A stretch of DNA of 64,000 bases from Streptomyces violens (GCF_000717745.1 NZ_JOBH01000009.1:186001-250000), one strand, 5' to 3'. Shown: positions 9,785-19,108, counted from the first letter of the stretch. Numbers and translations are program-made. The notes: a model not told the origin generated them from the sequence alone.

Positions 9785-10720
9785 ATGAGCGACACTTCCT
9801 CCCCCTTCGGTTTCGAGCTCGTGCGGCGTGGGTACGACCGCGGTCAGGTCGACGACCGCATTACGAAGCTCGTCGCCGACCGCGACAGCGCGCTTGCGCG
9901 TATCACCTCGCTGGAAAAGCGCATCGAGGAGCTGCACCTCGAAACGCAGAATGCCCAGGCCCAGGTCAACGACGCCGAGCCGTCCTACGCGGGCCTCGGT
10001 GCCCGGGTCGAGAAGATCCTCCGTCTCGCCGAGGAGGAGGCCAAGGATCTGCGCGAGGAAGCGCGCCGGGCCGCCGAGCAGCACCGCGAGCTGGCCGAGT
10101 CGGCCGCGCAGCAGGTCCGTAACGACGCCGAGGCGTTCGCCGCCGACCGCAAGGCCAAGGCGGAGGACGAGGGCGCCCGGATCGTCGAGAAGGCCAAGGG
10201 CGAGGCGCAGACGCTGCGGGCCGACGCGCAGAAGGACGCGCAGTCAAAGCGCGAGGAGGCGGACTCCCTCTTCGAGGAGACCCGCGCGAAGGCCGCCCAG
10301 GCCGCGGCCGACTTCGAGACCAACCTCGCCAAGCGCCGCGAGCAGTCCGAGCGGGACCTCGCCTCGCGCCAGGCCAAGGCCGAGAAGCGGCTCGCGGAGA
10401 TCGAGCACCGCGCCGAGCAGCTCCGCCTGGAGGCCGAGAAGCTGCGTACGGACGCGGAGCGCCGGGCCCGCCAGACGGTGGAGACCGCGCAGCGCCAGGC
10501 CGAGGACATCGTGGCCGACGCGAACGCGAAGGCGGACCGTATCCGCAGCGAATCCGAGCGCGAGCTGGCGGCGCTGACGAACCGTCGCGACTCCATCAAC
10601 GCGCAGCTCACCAACGTGCGCGAGATGCTCGCGACGTTGACCGGTGCGGCGGTGGCTGCGGCGGGTACGCCGGGCGAGGAGGAGTCGTCCCGGGGTGTGC
10701 CGGCCCAGCAGGGTCGCTAA
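9785..10720 (+). CDS. filP: Intermediate-filament-like protein FilP
   Basis: This 311-residue coiled-coil protein forms filaments below the hyphal tip in Streptomyces. The N-terminus has a DivIVA-like motif (FELVRRGYDRGQVDDRITKL), then a rod of atypical coiled coil (about 30-275) and a short flexible tail. Length and position directly after scy match the known scy-filP pair. The 114-bp gap upstream has CTAGGAT near 9738, so filP may also have its own promoter (inference). Confidence 0.95.
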   Translation: MSDTSSPFGFELVRRGYDRGQVDDRITKLVADRDSALARITSLEKRIEELHLETQNAQAQVNDAEPSYAGLGARVEKILRLAEEEAKDLREEARRAAEQHRELAESAAQQVRNDAEAFAADRKAKAEDEGARIVEKAKGEAQTLRADAQKDAQSKREEADSLFEETRAKAAQAAADFETNLAKRREQSERDLASRQAKAEKRLAEIEHRAEQLRLEAEKLRTDAERRARQTVETAQRQAEDIVADANAKADRIRSESERELAALTNRRDSINAQLTNVREMLATLTGAAVAAAGTPGEEESSRGVPAQQGR

Positions 10721-10767
10721 CGCGGCGCCGAGCCGATCCGTTCGCTCCGTCCGCCCCGCGCCGCGTT
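10719..10767 (+). terminator. Candidate terminator after filP
   Basis: The inverted repeat AACGCGGCGC (10719-10728) with GCGCCGCGTT (10758-10767) overlaps the filP stop codon and leaves a 29-nt loop. The position fits a terminator; the long loop lowers certainty. Confidence 0.45.
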
Positions 10768-10833
10768 GTGTGGTGCGGGGCGGTCGTGCGTGCGGGTGCG
10801 TATCGCGGCCTGGCGGCCGCTCGTCCTCAATCG

Positions 10834-10886
10834 CCGGACGGGCTTGATTTGGCCGGTCGTGCTCACAGGTCCGGACGGGCTTGATT
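10834..10886. repeat. Dispersed Streptomyces intergenic repeat, two copies
   Basis: CCGGACGGGCTTGATT occurs at 10834-10849 and again at 10871-10886. The first copy is preceded by CGTCCTCAATCG. From memory, CGTCCTCAAxCGCCGGACGGGCT is a very common intergenic repeat in Streptomyces genomes; its function is not settled. No gene lies between filP and the ABC transporter start. Confidence 0.55.
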
Positions 10887-10934
10887 GGGTGTGTCCAGGG
10901 GGCGGAGGCGCGCCGGCGCGCCTACCGTGGCCGC

Positions 10935-11957
10935 ATGATCGAGATTGAGGGGCTGACCAAGCGGTACGGGGAGAAGCTTGCTGTTGACGGGCTGACCTTT
11001 GCCGTGCGGCCCGGGATCATCACCGGGTTTCTCGGGCCCAACGGGGCCGGGAAGTCCACCACCATGCGGATGATGCTCGACCTGGACAACCCCACCGCCG
11101 GGACGGTCCGGATCGACGGCCGGCACTACCGCCAGCTGCGCGACCCGCTCAAGTACATCGGTGCGCTGCTCGACGCCAAGGCCATGCACGGCGGGCGCAG
11201 CGCGTACCACCACCTCCTCTGCCTGGCGCAGAGCAACGGCATTCCGCGTGCCCGCGTCCATCAGGCGCTGGACACCGTGGGGCTGACGGCCGTCGCCAAG
11301 AAGCGGGCCAAGGGGTTCTCGATGGGCATGGGGCAGCGGCTCGGCATCGCCGCCGCGCTGCTCGGCGATCCGCGCATCCTGATGTTCGACGAGCCGGTCA
11401 ACGGTCTCGACCCCGAGGGCATCCACTGGATCCGCAATCTCATGAAGAGTCTGGCCGCCCAGGGCCGTACGGTCTTCGTCTCCTCGCACCTGATGAGCGA
11501 GATGGCGCTGACCGCTGACCACCTCGTCGTCATCGGGCAGGGCCGGCTGCTCGCCGACACCTCCATGGCCGAGTTCATCCGGCGCAATTCGCGGAGTTAC
11601 GTCCGGATGCGCTCCCCGGAGCACGAGCGGCTGCGGGACGTGCTCGCGGCGGCCGGGCACACCGCCGTACCGGCCGCGGACGGCGCGCTGGAGATCGACG
11701 GGGTGAGCGCCGGGGACCTGGGCGAGCTGGCCGCCGGGCACGGCCTCGTGCTGCACGAACTCAGTCCGCAACAGGCGTCACTGGAGGAGGCGTTCATGCA
11801 GCTCACCGCGGAGTCGGTGGAGTACCACGCGCACTCGGACACGGCGGGTCCGGCCGTACCGGCGGGACCGGCTCCCGGTCCGGACGCGGCCCCGCCACCG
11901 CCGCCCCAGCCTGCCGAGGCCTGGGGTGCCGACTGGCAGCGGAAGAAGGGGCGCTGA
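10935..11957 (+). CDS. ABC transporter ATP-binding protein (cassette 1)
   Basis: This 340-residue ABC ATPase has Walker A GPNGAGKST (about 35-43), the signature-region sequence FSMGMGQRLGIAAALLGDP, Walker B ILMFDEPVNGLDPEG and the switch sequence VFVSSHLMSEM. The C-terminal domain is of the drug/antibiotic-exporter (DrrA-like) type, with a Pro-rich tail. The start is the ATG at 10935 because the family begins MIEIEGLTKRYG; the longer in-frame version is non-conserved. The partner permease starts 2 nt after the stop. Substrate unknown. Confidence 0.93.
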   Translation: MIEIEGLTKRYGEKLAVDGLTFAVRPGIITGFLGPNGAGKSTTMRMMLDLDNPTAGTVRIDGRHYRQLRDPLKYIGALLDAKAMHGGRSAYHHLLCLAQSNGIPRARVHQALDTVGLTAVAKKRAKGFSMGMGQRLGIAAALLGDPRILMFDEPVNGLDPEGIHWIRNLMKSLAAQGRTVFVSSHLMSEMALTADHLVVIGQGRLLADTSMAEFIRRNSRSYVRMRSPEHERLRDVLAAAGHTAVPAADGALEIDGVSAGDLGELAAGHGLVLHELSPQQASLEEAFMQLTAESVEYHAHSDTAGPAVPAGPAPGPDAAPPPPPQPAEAWGADWQRKKGR

Positions 11958-11959
11958 CG

Positions 11960-12733
11960 ATGGCAGTGGCCTCGCAGGTCCTCACCTCGGAATGGACCAA
12001 GATCAGGTCGGTGCGCTCCACGGTGTGGACGCTGGGCATCGCCGTGGTCGTCACGGTCGTCATGGGCGCGGCGATCTGTCTGCTCGTCAAGAACGACTTC
12101 GAGTCCATGCCGGTCCGCGAGCGGCTCACCTTCGACGCCACCAGCACGGCCTTCGCCGGGATGGGCCTGGGCCAGCTCGCGATGATCGTCTTCGGGGTGC
12201 TGGTGGTCGGAGGCGAGTACAGCACCGGCATGATCCGCACCTCGCTGGCCGCCGTGCCGCAGCGCGGCACCTTCCTCTTCAGCAAGATCGCGGTGGCCAC
12301 CCTGCTCGCGTTCGTCGTGTCCCTGGTGACCAGCTTCGTGGCCTTCTCCGTGGGCCAGTCCCTGCTGGGCCCCGACCTCCGGGTGGGGCTCGGCGACCCG
12401 GGCGTGCTGCGCGCGGTCTTCGGCGGCGCGCTCTACATGACGCTGATCACGCTGTTCTCCATGGGCGTGGCCGCGGTGCTGCGCAGTCCGATGCTCTCGC
12501 TGGGCATCCTGATGCCGTTCTTCTTCCTGATCTCCAACATCCTCGGCGCCGTCTCGGCCACCCGGAAGCTCGGCCGGTACCTCCCCGACCAGGCGGGCCA
12601 GAAGGTCATGAAGGTGGTGACCACCGGCGACGACGTCCCGTACGGCCCGTGGGGCGGGCTCGGCATCATGGCCCTCTGGGTCATCGCCGCGCTGATCGCC
12701 GGGTATCTCTTCCTGAAGAAACGGGACGCGTAG
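11960..12733 (+). CDS. ABC transporter permease (cassette 1)
   Basis: This 257-residue ABC-2 type permease begins with the cytoplasmic SEWTKIRSVRSTVWTLG motif and has about six membrane segments (near 25-45, 65-90, 105-130, 150-175, 180-200 and 230-250). It ends LFLKKRDA. It works with the ATPase encoded directly upstream and is paralogous to the permease at 14954. Export is likely; the substrate is unknown. Confidence 0.9.
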   Translation: MAVASQVLTSEWTKIRSVRSTVWTLGIAVVVTVVMGAAICLLVKNDFESMPVRERLTFDATSTAFAGMGLGQLAMIVFGVLVVGGEYSTGMIRTSLAAVPQRGTFLFSKIAVATLLAFVVSLVTSFVAFSVGQSLLGPDLRVGLGDPGVLRAVFGGALYMTLITLFSMGVAAVLRSPMLSLGILMPFFFLISNILGAVSATRKLGRYLPDQAGQKVMKVVTTGDDVPYGPWGGLGIMALWVIAALIAGYLFLKKRDA

Positions 12734-13623
12734 TGCTGCCCACGGGTGCGCCGGGGCTCGGCCCCGTTCCGGCCCTGGAGCCGCTGACGTATCCGGGGCG
12801 GCCGGTGACGGCGCCCGTGCTGCTGGACGGCGGGACGCTGCTGCCGCTCACCGCGGTCCCCGGCCCGCACCGGGTCGGCGGCTGGCGGCTCGGCCCGGAC
12901 CCGGACCGCACCCTCGACGACGTACTGCGGGCCCGCGGTCTGCCGCCCGCCGGGCAGCGCCACCCCGTCCTCGCCGTCGGCTCCAACGCCTGCCCCGCGC
13001 AGGTCTCGTACAAGCTCACCCGGCGCGAAGTCCCCGCGGCCGTGCCGATGGTCCCGGTACGCCTGCGCGGCATCCGTGTGGGCAGCTCGGCGCACATCGG
13101 TACGCCGGGTTACGTGGCCGCCGCGCCGTTCACCGACCCGCACTCCGAAGTGACGCTCGTGGCGGGGTGGCTGGACGCCGCGCAACTGGCGGTCGTGGAC
13201 GCCACGGAGGCCCACTACCACCGCGTCCTGCTGCCCGGCGACCGGTTCCCCATGACGCTGCCGTCCGGGGAGCGGCTGAGCGGCGCGTACCTGTACGTGA
13301 GCCGGCACGGCGTGCTGGCGGGGCCGGACGGCGGACCGCGCCCCGCCGGGCCGCAACCGGCGCTGCTCGCCGCGCTGCTGGCCGGGTCGGCCGCGCTGCG
13401 GCGGATCCTCGGGCCCGATCCGGAGGCGTGGGTGACGCGGGCCGCCGCGGACGGCGCGGTGCGGTCGGAGGCGCGGCGGATCTTCCGCGCGGAGGGCCGG
13501 GTGCTGCCGCAGGAGGAGTTCGCCCCGTATGTGGACGATGACGCGGAGGTCCGGACGTACGACGATCTGCCGCCCATCGGGGGCGAAGCGGGTCTTCGCC
13601 GGTCACCGACACGCGGGGATTGA
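12733..13623 (+). CDS. Conserved protein, gamma-glutamylcyclotransferase-like fold suspected
   Basis: This 296-residue protein starts with GTG at 12733, sharing one base with the permease stop (TAGTG), so it is translationally coupled to ABC cassette 1. It has VLAVGSNACPAQVSYKL (near 75-95) followed further on by AGWLDAAQLAVVDATEAHYHR. This resembles the YGSN loop and the LD..E..Y.R segment of gamma-glutamylcyclotransferase-like proteins, with a candidate catalytic Glu in DATEAHY. No signal peptide or membrane segment is seen. The family is inferred by eye and the function is unknown. Confidence 0.75.
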   Translation: MLPTGAPGLGPVPALEPLTYPGRPVTAPVLLDGGTLLPLTAVPGPHRVGGWRLGPDPDRTLDDVLRARGLPPAGQRHPVLAVGSNACPAQVSYKLTRREVPAAVPMVPVRLRGIRVGSSAHIGTPGYVAAAPFTDPHSEVTLVAGWLDAAQLAVVDATEAHYHRVLLPGDRFPMTLPSGERLSGAYLYVSRHGVLAGPDGGPRPAGPQPALLAALLAGSAALRRILGPDPEAWVTRAAADGAVRSEARRIFRAEGRVLPQEEFAPYVDDDAEVRTYDDLPPIGGEAGLRRSPTRGD

Positions 13624-13721
13624 GCGGAACCGTCAATGGCTCGATAGCCTCCTAACCCTCACGGGGGCATGAGGTCATTTCGGCATGCCGTGCCCCGACA
13701 CCATCTCGCGAGGGGCGGAGA

Positions 13722-14957
13722 ATGATCGAGGCAGTCGGCCTGACGAAGCGCTACGGCGCCAAGACGGCCGTGCACAACCTGTCGTTCCAAGTACGGCCGG
13801 GGACCGTCACCGGCTTCCTGGGGCCCAACGGGTCCGGGAAGTCCACGACCATGCGCATGATCCTGGGGCTGGACACCCCGACCTCGGGGCACGTGACGAT
13901 CGGCGGCCACCCCTTCCGCAAGCTGCCGAACGCGCCGCGCCAGGTGGGCGCGCTGCTCGACGCGAAGGCCGTGCACGGCGGCCGCAGCGCCCGCCAGCAC
14001 CTGCTGTCGCTGGCGCAGCTCTCCGGGATCCCGGCGAGCCGGGTGGACGAGGTGCTGGGCCTGGTCGGGCTGCAGGACGTGGCCAAGAAGCGGTCCAAGG
14101 GCTTCTCGCTGGGCATGGGGCAGCGGCTCGGCATCGCCGCCGCGATGCTCGGCGACCCTCAGGTGCTGCTCTTCGACGAGCCGGTCAACGGCCTGGACCC
14201 GGATGGCATCCTCTGGGTCCGCAACCTGATGAAGCAGCTGGCGTCGGAGGGCCGTACGGTCTTCGTCTCCTCGCACCTGATGAGCGAGATGGCGCTGACG
14301 GCCGAGCACCTGATCGTGATCGGCCGCGGCCAGCTGCTCGCCGACATGAACGTCAAGGACTTCATCGCGGCCAACTCCACCGGCTTCGCGCGCGTCCGCA
14401 CGCCCGACACCGAGCCGGGGCTCGCCGAGAAGCTGACCTCGGCGCTGAGCGAGGCGGGCGGCCAGGTCGTGCCCGAGCCGGACGGCGCGCTGCGGGTGAC
14501 CGGGCTGGCGCTGCCGCGGATCAGCGATCTGGCGCACGAGGCGGACGTCCGGCTGTGGGAGCTGTCGCCGCACCAGGCGTCGCTGGAAGAGGCGTACATG
14601 CAGCTCACGCAGGGGGCGGTGGACTACCGCTCGGCGGTGCCGCCGCAGGCAGTGCCGGGCATGATGCCCGGTGCTGTGCCTGGCGTCGTGCCCGGTGGGG
14701 TGCCTGGTGCCGTGCCCGGCGGGATGCCGCCGCAGGGGTACGCGGGTGATCCGTACGCCGGTGCGTACGGGCCGCAGGGCGGGGCGCCCGGTCCGTACGC
14801 GGGACAGCCCGGCCCGTACGGAGCGCAGCCGCAGGGCGCGCCGGTCCCCGGGCCGTACGGAGCGCCCCCGGCGCCGCCCCAGCAGCCGCAGGCACAGCCC
14901 CAGCCGCACGCCGCCCCCGCCGACCCGACCCAGCAGCACAGCGAGGACGCCCGATGA
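13722..14957 (+). CDS. ABC transporter ATP-binding protein (cassette 2)
   Basis: This 411-residue ATPase is closely paralogous to the cassette 1 ATPase, with Walker A GPNGSGKST, FSLGMGQRLGIAAAMLGDP, Walker B VLLFDEPVNGLDPDG and FVSSHLMSEMALT. After about residue 305 it carries a 100-residue Gly/Pro/Gln/Tyr-rich low-complexity tail (GAVPGVVPGG- and GPYG-type repeats). It overlaps the permease start by 4 nt (ATGA). The 98-bp upstream gap has a short motif shared with the filP upstream region. Substrate unknown. Confidence 0.92.
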   Translation: MIEAVGLTKRYGAKTAVHNLSFQVRPGTVTGFLGPNGSGKSTTMRMILGLDTPTSGHVTIGGHPFRKLPNAPRQVGALLDAKAVHGGRSARQHLLSLAQLSGIPASRVDEVLGLVGLQDVAKKRSKGFSLGMGQRLGIAAAMLGDPQVLLFDEPVNGLDPDGILWVRNLMKQLASEGRTVFVSSHLMSEMALTAEHLIVIGRGQLLADMNVKDFIAANSTGFARVRTPDTEPGLAEKLTSALSEAGGQVVPEPDGALRVTGLALPRISDLAHEADVRLWELSPHQASLEEAYMQLTQGAVDYRSAVPPQAVPGMMPGAVPGVVPGGVPGAVPGGMPPQGYAGDPYAGAYGPQGGAPGPYAGQPGPYGAQPQGAPVPGPYGAPPAPPQQPQAQPQPHAAPADPTQQHSEDAR

Positions 14958-15958
14958 CCAGCCCCGACCAGCCGCAGCAGCCGCAGCCGCCCCGCCAGGA
15001 CGAGGGCACGATGATGCTGAACGCCGTCGGACCGCGGGCCGGCGGACCGCAGCCGGGCGCACAGCCCCAGCAGGCGCCCGCACAGCAGCCCCAGCAGGCA
15101 CAGCCCCAGCAGCAGCCCGCGTACGCCCCCGCTCCCCCGCAGGCGCAGTTCTCCGGGGGCGGTTACGTCTCGCCCATACCGGTGCGGCCGACGCACCTGG
15201 GGCACGCGCTGGCCTCGGAGTGGACGAAGATCAAGTCGGTCCGCTCCACCGTGTGGACGCTCGGCGTGATGATCGTCCTCGTGCTCGGCGTCGGCACGCT
15301 CACCGGCTTCGGCATCTCCGCGAGCGGCACCGACCTGCGCGGCGCCTCGCCGCTGGGCTTCGGCATGTTCGGCATGCTGCTCGGCCTGATGTGCGTGATC
15401 ACGCTGGGCGTGCTGTGCGTCTCCTCCGAGTACGGCACCGGCATGATCCGTACGACGCTGACCGCCTGCCCCAGCCGGGCGCGGGTGCTCGCCGCGAAGG
15501 CGATCGTCTTCTTCCTGCTGTCCTTCGTGGTCACCGCGGTCACCACGACGCTGGTCGCGCTGATCGAGACCGGCCTGCTCAGCGGCCAGGGCGGCGCGAC
15601 GCCGAGCGGCTCGGAGTGGTTCAAGGCGACGGTCGGCGTGAGCCTGTACGTCGCGATGCTCGGCCTGCTCGCGCTGGCCGTCGGCGCGCTGCTCCGGCAC
15701 TCGGCGGGCGCCATCACGATCATGATCGGGCTGGTGCTGCTGCCGCTGGTGCTGGCGCTGTTCATGATGGCGGAGAGCCTGCAGGACCTGCGGGAGTTCC
15801 TGTTCGAGTACTCCATCCCGAGCCAGCTCGGTGTGATGTACAGCAACGCCGTCGCCGCGTCCGGCCCCTCGGGCTGGGACCCGCTGTGGATCGTGACGGG
15901 GCTGACGGCCGTCGTCCTCGGCGGCGCCTTCGTGGCGCTGCACCATCGGGACGTCTAG
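14954..15958 (+). CDS. ABC transporter permease (cassette 2)
   Basis: This 334-residue ABC-2 permease has a disordered Gln/Pro-rich N-terminal extension (1-75) before the conserved SEWTKIKSVRSTVWTLG motif, then about six membrane segments. The membrane part aligns with the cassette 1 permease. It is coupled to the ATPase gene by an ATGA overlap, and the two facing low-complexity extensions may let the subunits associate (speculation). It ends at 15958, convergent with a small zinc protein gene. Confidence 0.9.
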   Translation: MTSPDQPQQPQPPRQDEGTMMLNAVGPRAGGPQPGAQPQQAPAQQPQQAQPQQQPAYAPAPPQAQFSGGGYVSPIPVRPTHLGHALASEWTKIKSVRSTVWTLGVMIVLVLGVGTLTGFGISASGTDLRGASPLGFGMFGMLLGLMCVITLGVLCVSSEYGTGMIRTTLTACPSRARVLAAKAIVFFLLSFVVTAVTTTLVALIETGLLSGQGGATPSGSEWFKATVGVSLYVAMLGLLALAVGALLRHSAGAITIMIGLVLLPLVLALFMMAESLQDLREFLFEYSIPSQLGVMYSNAVAASGPSGWDPLWIVTGLTAVVLGGAFVALHHRDV

Positions 15959-15994
15959 TCACCGCAGGGAGTCCGAAAAGCGCCGCGCCCGGGG

Positions 15995-16354
15995 TCAGTA
16001 TCTGGGCGCGTTACGGGACCGCTGGAGCCGGGCGCTCCGGCGGTCCCTCGCGTTCCAGCACGCCTTGTGCCAGTGCCGCCGGTCGTCGCCGTCGCTGTGC
16101 TGCGGCCAGGCCACCACGTGCGGCACGCCGGGCGGGATCTCCTGGTCACAGCCCGGGCAGCGGTAGTGCTTGGCCGCCGCGCCGCCGCCGATCTGCCGTA
16201 CGTACCACTCCTCGCCGCGCCACTCCTCCGTACGCTCCAGTCCGTAGCGCGGGCCACCCACGCGAGCCGACAGGTTCTCACCGCCGCGCGGACGGTTTCG
16301 ACGGGGGGACACTGGGCACCTCGGGACTTCTCGGGGGGAGTAACGGGCTGTCAC
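15995..16354 (-). CDS. Small conserved zinc-finger-like protein
   Basis: This 119-residue basic protein has a CPGCDQEI knuckle (about 75-82) followed by a His-rich stretch and HWHKACW (104-110), a plausible C2HC-type zinc site. The N-terminal 45 residues are Arg/Pro-rich and may be wrongly included: an in-frame start further in, near RTEEWRGEEW, is possible. No homologue with known function comes to mind. It is convergent with ABC cassette 2 and divergent from the oxidoreductase gene. Confidence 0.7.
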   Translation of the reverse strand: MTARYSPREVPRCPVSPRRNRPRGGENLSARVGGPRYGLERTEEWRGEEWYVRQIGGGAAAKHYRCPGCDQEIPPGVPHVVAWPQHSDGDDRRHWHKACWNARDRRSARLQRSRNAPRY

Positions 16355-16504
16355 CAGCCTACGACGACCGGCCGGAGTCCCGGACCCTCCGTCGCAATGC
16401 TGCGATCATCAGGAAACTTCGGCGGGAGCCGTGCCCTTGGCACGTGTCAGCCGTTGTTGCCTGTAAGGGGGATGTCGCGTCGGCTGCGAGGAGGCAGAAG
16501 AGCG

Positions 16505-17533
16505 ATGCGCGTTGGGGCTTTTATCCTGGCCGCCCAGTTTCCGGGCCAGGGCGAGGGGGAGACACTGCACCGGGCCGTCCGGTCCGCCGAGGTGGCCGAG
16601 GAGGCCGGGCTCGACGACGTGTGGGTGGCCGAGCACCATTTCGTGCCGTACGGCATCTGTCCGTCGGCGGTGACCCTGGCAGCACAGCTGCTGGGGCGTA
16701 CGCACCGCATCGGAGTCGGCACGGCCGTGAGCGTCCTGCCGACCGCGCATCCGGTCGCGGTCGGTGAGCAGGCGGCGCTGCTGCATCTGACGTCCGGCGG
16801 GCGGTTCACGCTCGGCGTCGGGCGGGGCGGGCCCTGGGTCGACCTGGAGGTCTTCGGGTGCGGCCTCGCGGCGTTCGAGGAAGGATTCCCGGAGTCCCTG
16901 GACCTGCTGCTGCGCTGGCTGCGCGAGCCGCGCGTCGGTGCGTCCGGCGGGCGGTACGCCTTCCGGGACGTGGCGGTAGTGCCGCGCCCCACCGAGGAGC
17001 CGGCCGGGCGGGACGGCCCGCCGGTCGTGGTGGCCTGCACTTCCACCCGCTCCGTGCGGCTGGCGGCCGAGCGCGGCCTGCCGATGCTGCTCGGGATGCA
17101 CTCGGGGGACGAGGAAAAGGCCGAGATGGTCGACTGCTGGCGGCGCACGGCGCTGGCCGCGGGGCGGGATCCGGACGAGGTCGCGGCGGTCGGGCATGTC
17201 TCGGCGGGCGTGGTGCAGATCGCCGACGCCCGGCAGGACGCCAGGGAGACGCTGCTGAAGTCGATGCCCGGCTGGCTGCGCCAGGGGCTCGCGGCCCATG
17301 TCACGGTCGACGGCCGGCGCCGCGCCATGCGGGACCCGCTGGCCTATACCGAGCTGCTCTGCGGGCTGCACCCGGTCGGGACGCCGGAGGACTGTGCGGA
17401 CCGGCTCGCCGCGACGGCGGAGAGGACGGGCATCAGGCGGCACGCACTGCTGGTGGAGGGGTCCGGCGACCTCGCCACGACGGAGGAGAACATCCGCCGG
17501 CTGGGCAAAGAGGTACTGCCGATGCTGCGCTGA
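16505..17533 (+). CDS. LLM-class flavin/F420-dependent oxidoreductase
   Basis: This 342-residue luciferase-like TIM-barrel oxidoreductase starts MRVGAFILAAQFPGQG and has GLDDVWVAEHHFVPYG (about 35-50), GRTHRIGVGTAVSVLP and GRFTLGVGRGGPW, all typical of the family that uses FMN or F420. The start is the ATG at 16505; longer in-frame versions cover the divergent gene's promoter. The substrate is not predictable. Confidence 0.9.
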   Translation: MRVGAFILAAQFPGQGEGETLHRAVRSAEVAEEAGLDDVWVAEHHFVPYGICPSAVTLAAQLLGRTHRIGVGTAVSVLPTAHPVAVGEQAALLHLTSGGRFTLGVGRGGPWVDLEVFGCGLAAFEEGFPESLDLLLRWLREPRVGASGGRYAFRDVAVVPRPTEEPAGRDGPPVVVACTSTRSVRLAAERGLPMLLGMHSGDEEKAEMVDCWRRTALAAGRDPDEVAAVGHVSAGVVQIADARQDARETLLKSMPGWLRQGLAAHVTVDGRRRAMRDPLAYTELLCGLHPVGTPEDCADRLAATAERTGIRRHALLVEGSGDLATTEENIRRLGKEVLPMLR

Positions 17534-17651
17534 ATGCCGCTGTCCTGAGCGCGGCGAGTGCGACTGCCCTGAGCGCGCCGCTGCGCGGGGTGTGAACGAG
17601 AGGACCCCGGGGGCTGGGGGGTCCGGAGAGAGCCTTCATGTGCCCGACGGG

Positions 17652-17695
17652 CGGTCCGTCCGCCGACGGGGCCCGAGAGCCCCGCCGGCGGACCG
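17652..17695. terminator. Terminator hairpin between convergent genes
   Basis: An imperfect long stem, 17652-17672 pairing with 17679-17695 around a CCGAGA loop, lies between the oxidoreductase gene and the convergent 130-residue protein gene. The rest of the 237-bp gap shows nothing recognisable. Confidence 0.6.
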
Positions 17696-17770
17696 TTACC
17701 GATGCCGCCGCTCGCGTACTGACGCCGCTCCGGCGTCACATCCCAAGCACGTCGGCGGCGGCAACTCCCA

Positions 17771-18163
17771 TCAGCAGTCGCGCAGTTCGGGCGACTGGTT
17801 CAGCAGCTGGCCGCGCACGGAGGTGAAACGGGCCAGGCGGTCGTCCGCCGACGGGTCGAGCGGGAAGACCGCGACCCGGTGACAGTTCTGGAACGCCAGC
17901 CGCACGCCGAAGTGCCGTTCGAGCGACCCGCGTATCGCGTCACTCGCCAGTGCTCGCAGCAGTTGGCCGCGCGCCTGCTCGTCGGGCGGCGGGGTCAGGT
18001 TGTCGGCGAACTCCCCGCCGTCCACCTTCAGGCGGGCCACCAGCGAGCTGATCATCTCCCATGCATAGGGCAGAGAGGTCCGGACGCAGTCGACGAATGC
18101 GGCTTCGTCGACCTCGCCTCGCTCGGCCTGTTCGAGGAGGGCCGGTGAGACGTCGAGCGACAT
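17771..18163 (-). CDS. SCO5389-family conserved protein
   Basis: This 130-residue soluble protein starts [20 protein letters not shown] and matches my memory of a small family conserved across Streptomyces and named after its S. coelicolor member. The ATG at 18163 has the strong Shine-Dalgarno sequence GAGGAGAA upstream; the longer open frame is spurious. It contains [14 protein letters not shown] and a conserved ending. Function unknown. It is divergent from nucS across 282 bp. Confidence 0.85.
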   Translation of the reverse strand: MSLDVSPALLEQAERGEVDEAAFVDCVRTSLPYAWEMISSLVARLKVDGGEFADNLTPPPDEQARGQLLRALASDAIRGSLERHFGVRLAFQNCHRVAVFPLDPSADDRLARFTSVRGQLLNQSPELRDC

Positions 18164-18445
18164 GAGGTTCTCCTCTCGCGGCTCCATAAGGGGCGGAGCC
18201 TCAGGGACAGTACGAGGGATCGCCACGCAGCGTGTCCGCGTCACGACCCCCCGCGTCAACGGTATTCCGCCTTTCTTGACCGCACCAGGAGATTGGGCAC
18301 ACAACCGGCCACGCGAACCCGCCGGAGCTGCGTTGGTTTCCCCCGCAACGTCGCCCCACGCCCGGACCCGGCGCCATACGTGTACACCGCGTACACCCAT
18401 GGGCGAATCGCGTGGACCACCCGGCGTCGAGTAGCGTGGCGCACC

Positions 18446-19108
18446 ATGCGTCTCGTCATCGCCCGCTGCTCCGTGGACTACGCCGGCCGGCTCACCGCCC
18501 ACCTGCCCTCCGCTCCCCGTCTGATCCTGGTCAAGGCAGACGGCAGCGTCTCCATCCACGCTGACGACAGGGCCTACAAACCGCTCAACTGGATGTCCCC
18601 GCCGTGCACCCTCAAGGGCGGCGACGGCGACGTGTGGACCGTGGAGAACAAGGGCGGCGAGAAGCTCATCATCACGATGGAGGAGATCATGCACGACTCC
18701 TCCCACGAGCTCGGCGTGGACCCGGGTCTCATCAAGGACGGCGTGGAGGCACACCTCCAGGAGCTGCTCGCCGACCGGATCGACACGCTCGGCGAGGGGT
18801 ACTCCCTGATTCGGCGTGAATACCCCACCGCGATCGGCCCGGTGGACATCCTGTGCCGGGATGCGGACGGTGCGACGGTCGCCGTGGAGATCAAGCGGCG
18901 CGGCGAGATCGACGGCGTCGAGCAGCTCACCCGTTACCTCGAACTCCTCAACCGTGACCCGCACTTGGCGCCGGTGAAGGGCGTGTTCGCGGCCCAGGAG
19001 ATCAAGCCGCAGGCCCGGGTGCTGGCCACCGACCGCGGCATCGGCTGCGTCGTCCTGGACTACGACGCGCTGCGCGGCATCGAGGACGACAAGCTGCGGC
19101 TGTTCTGA
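18446..19108 (+). CDS. nucS: Mismatch endonuclease NucS/EndoMS
   Basis: This 220-residue NucS has an N-terminal DNA-binding/dimerisation domain (1-110) and a C-terminal RecB-like nuclease domain. The nuclease residues appear as Glu in the [15 protein letters not shown] stretch, the Asp of VDIL, and E-x-K in [21 protein letters not shown]. NucS cuts both strands at mismatches and, with the clamp, replaces MutS/MutL in most actinobacteria. The start at 18446 gives the conserved [13 protein letters not shown]-terminus. Confidence 0.96.
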   Translation: MRLVIARCSVDYAGRLTAHLPSAPRLILVKADGSVSIHADDRAYKPLNWMSPPCTLKGGDGDVWTVENKGGEKLIITMEEIMHDSSHELGVDPGLIKDGVEAHLQELLADRIDTLGEGYSLIRREYPTAIGPVDILCRDADGATVAVEIKRRGEIDGVEQLTRYLELLNRDPHLAPVKGVFAAQEIKPQARVLATDRGIGCVVLDYDALRGIEDDKLRLF

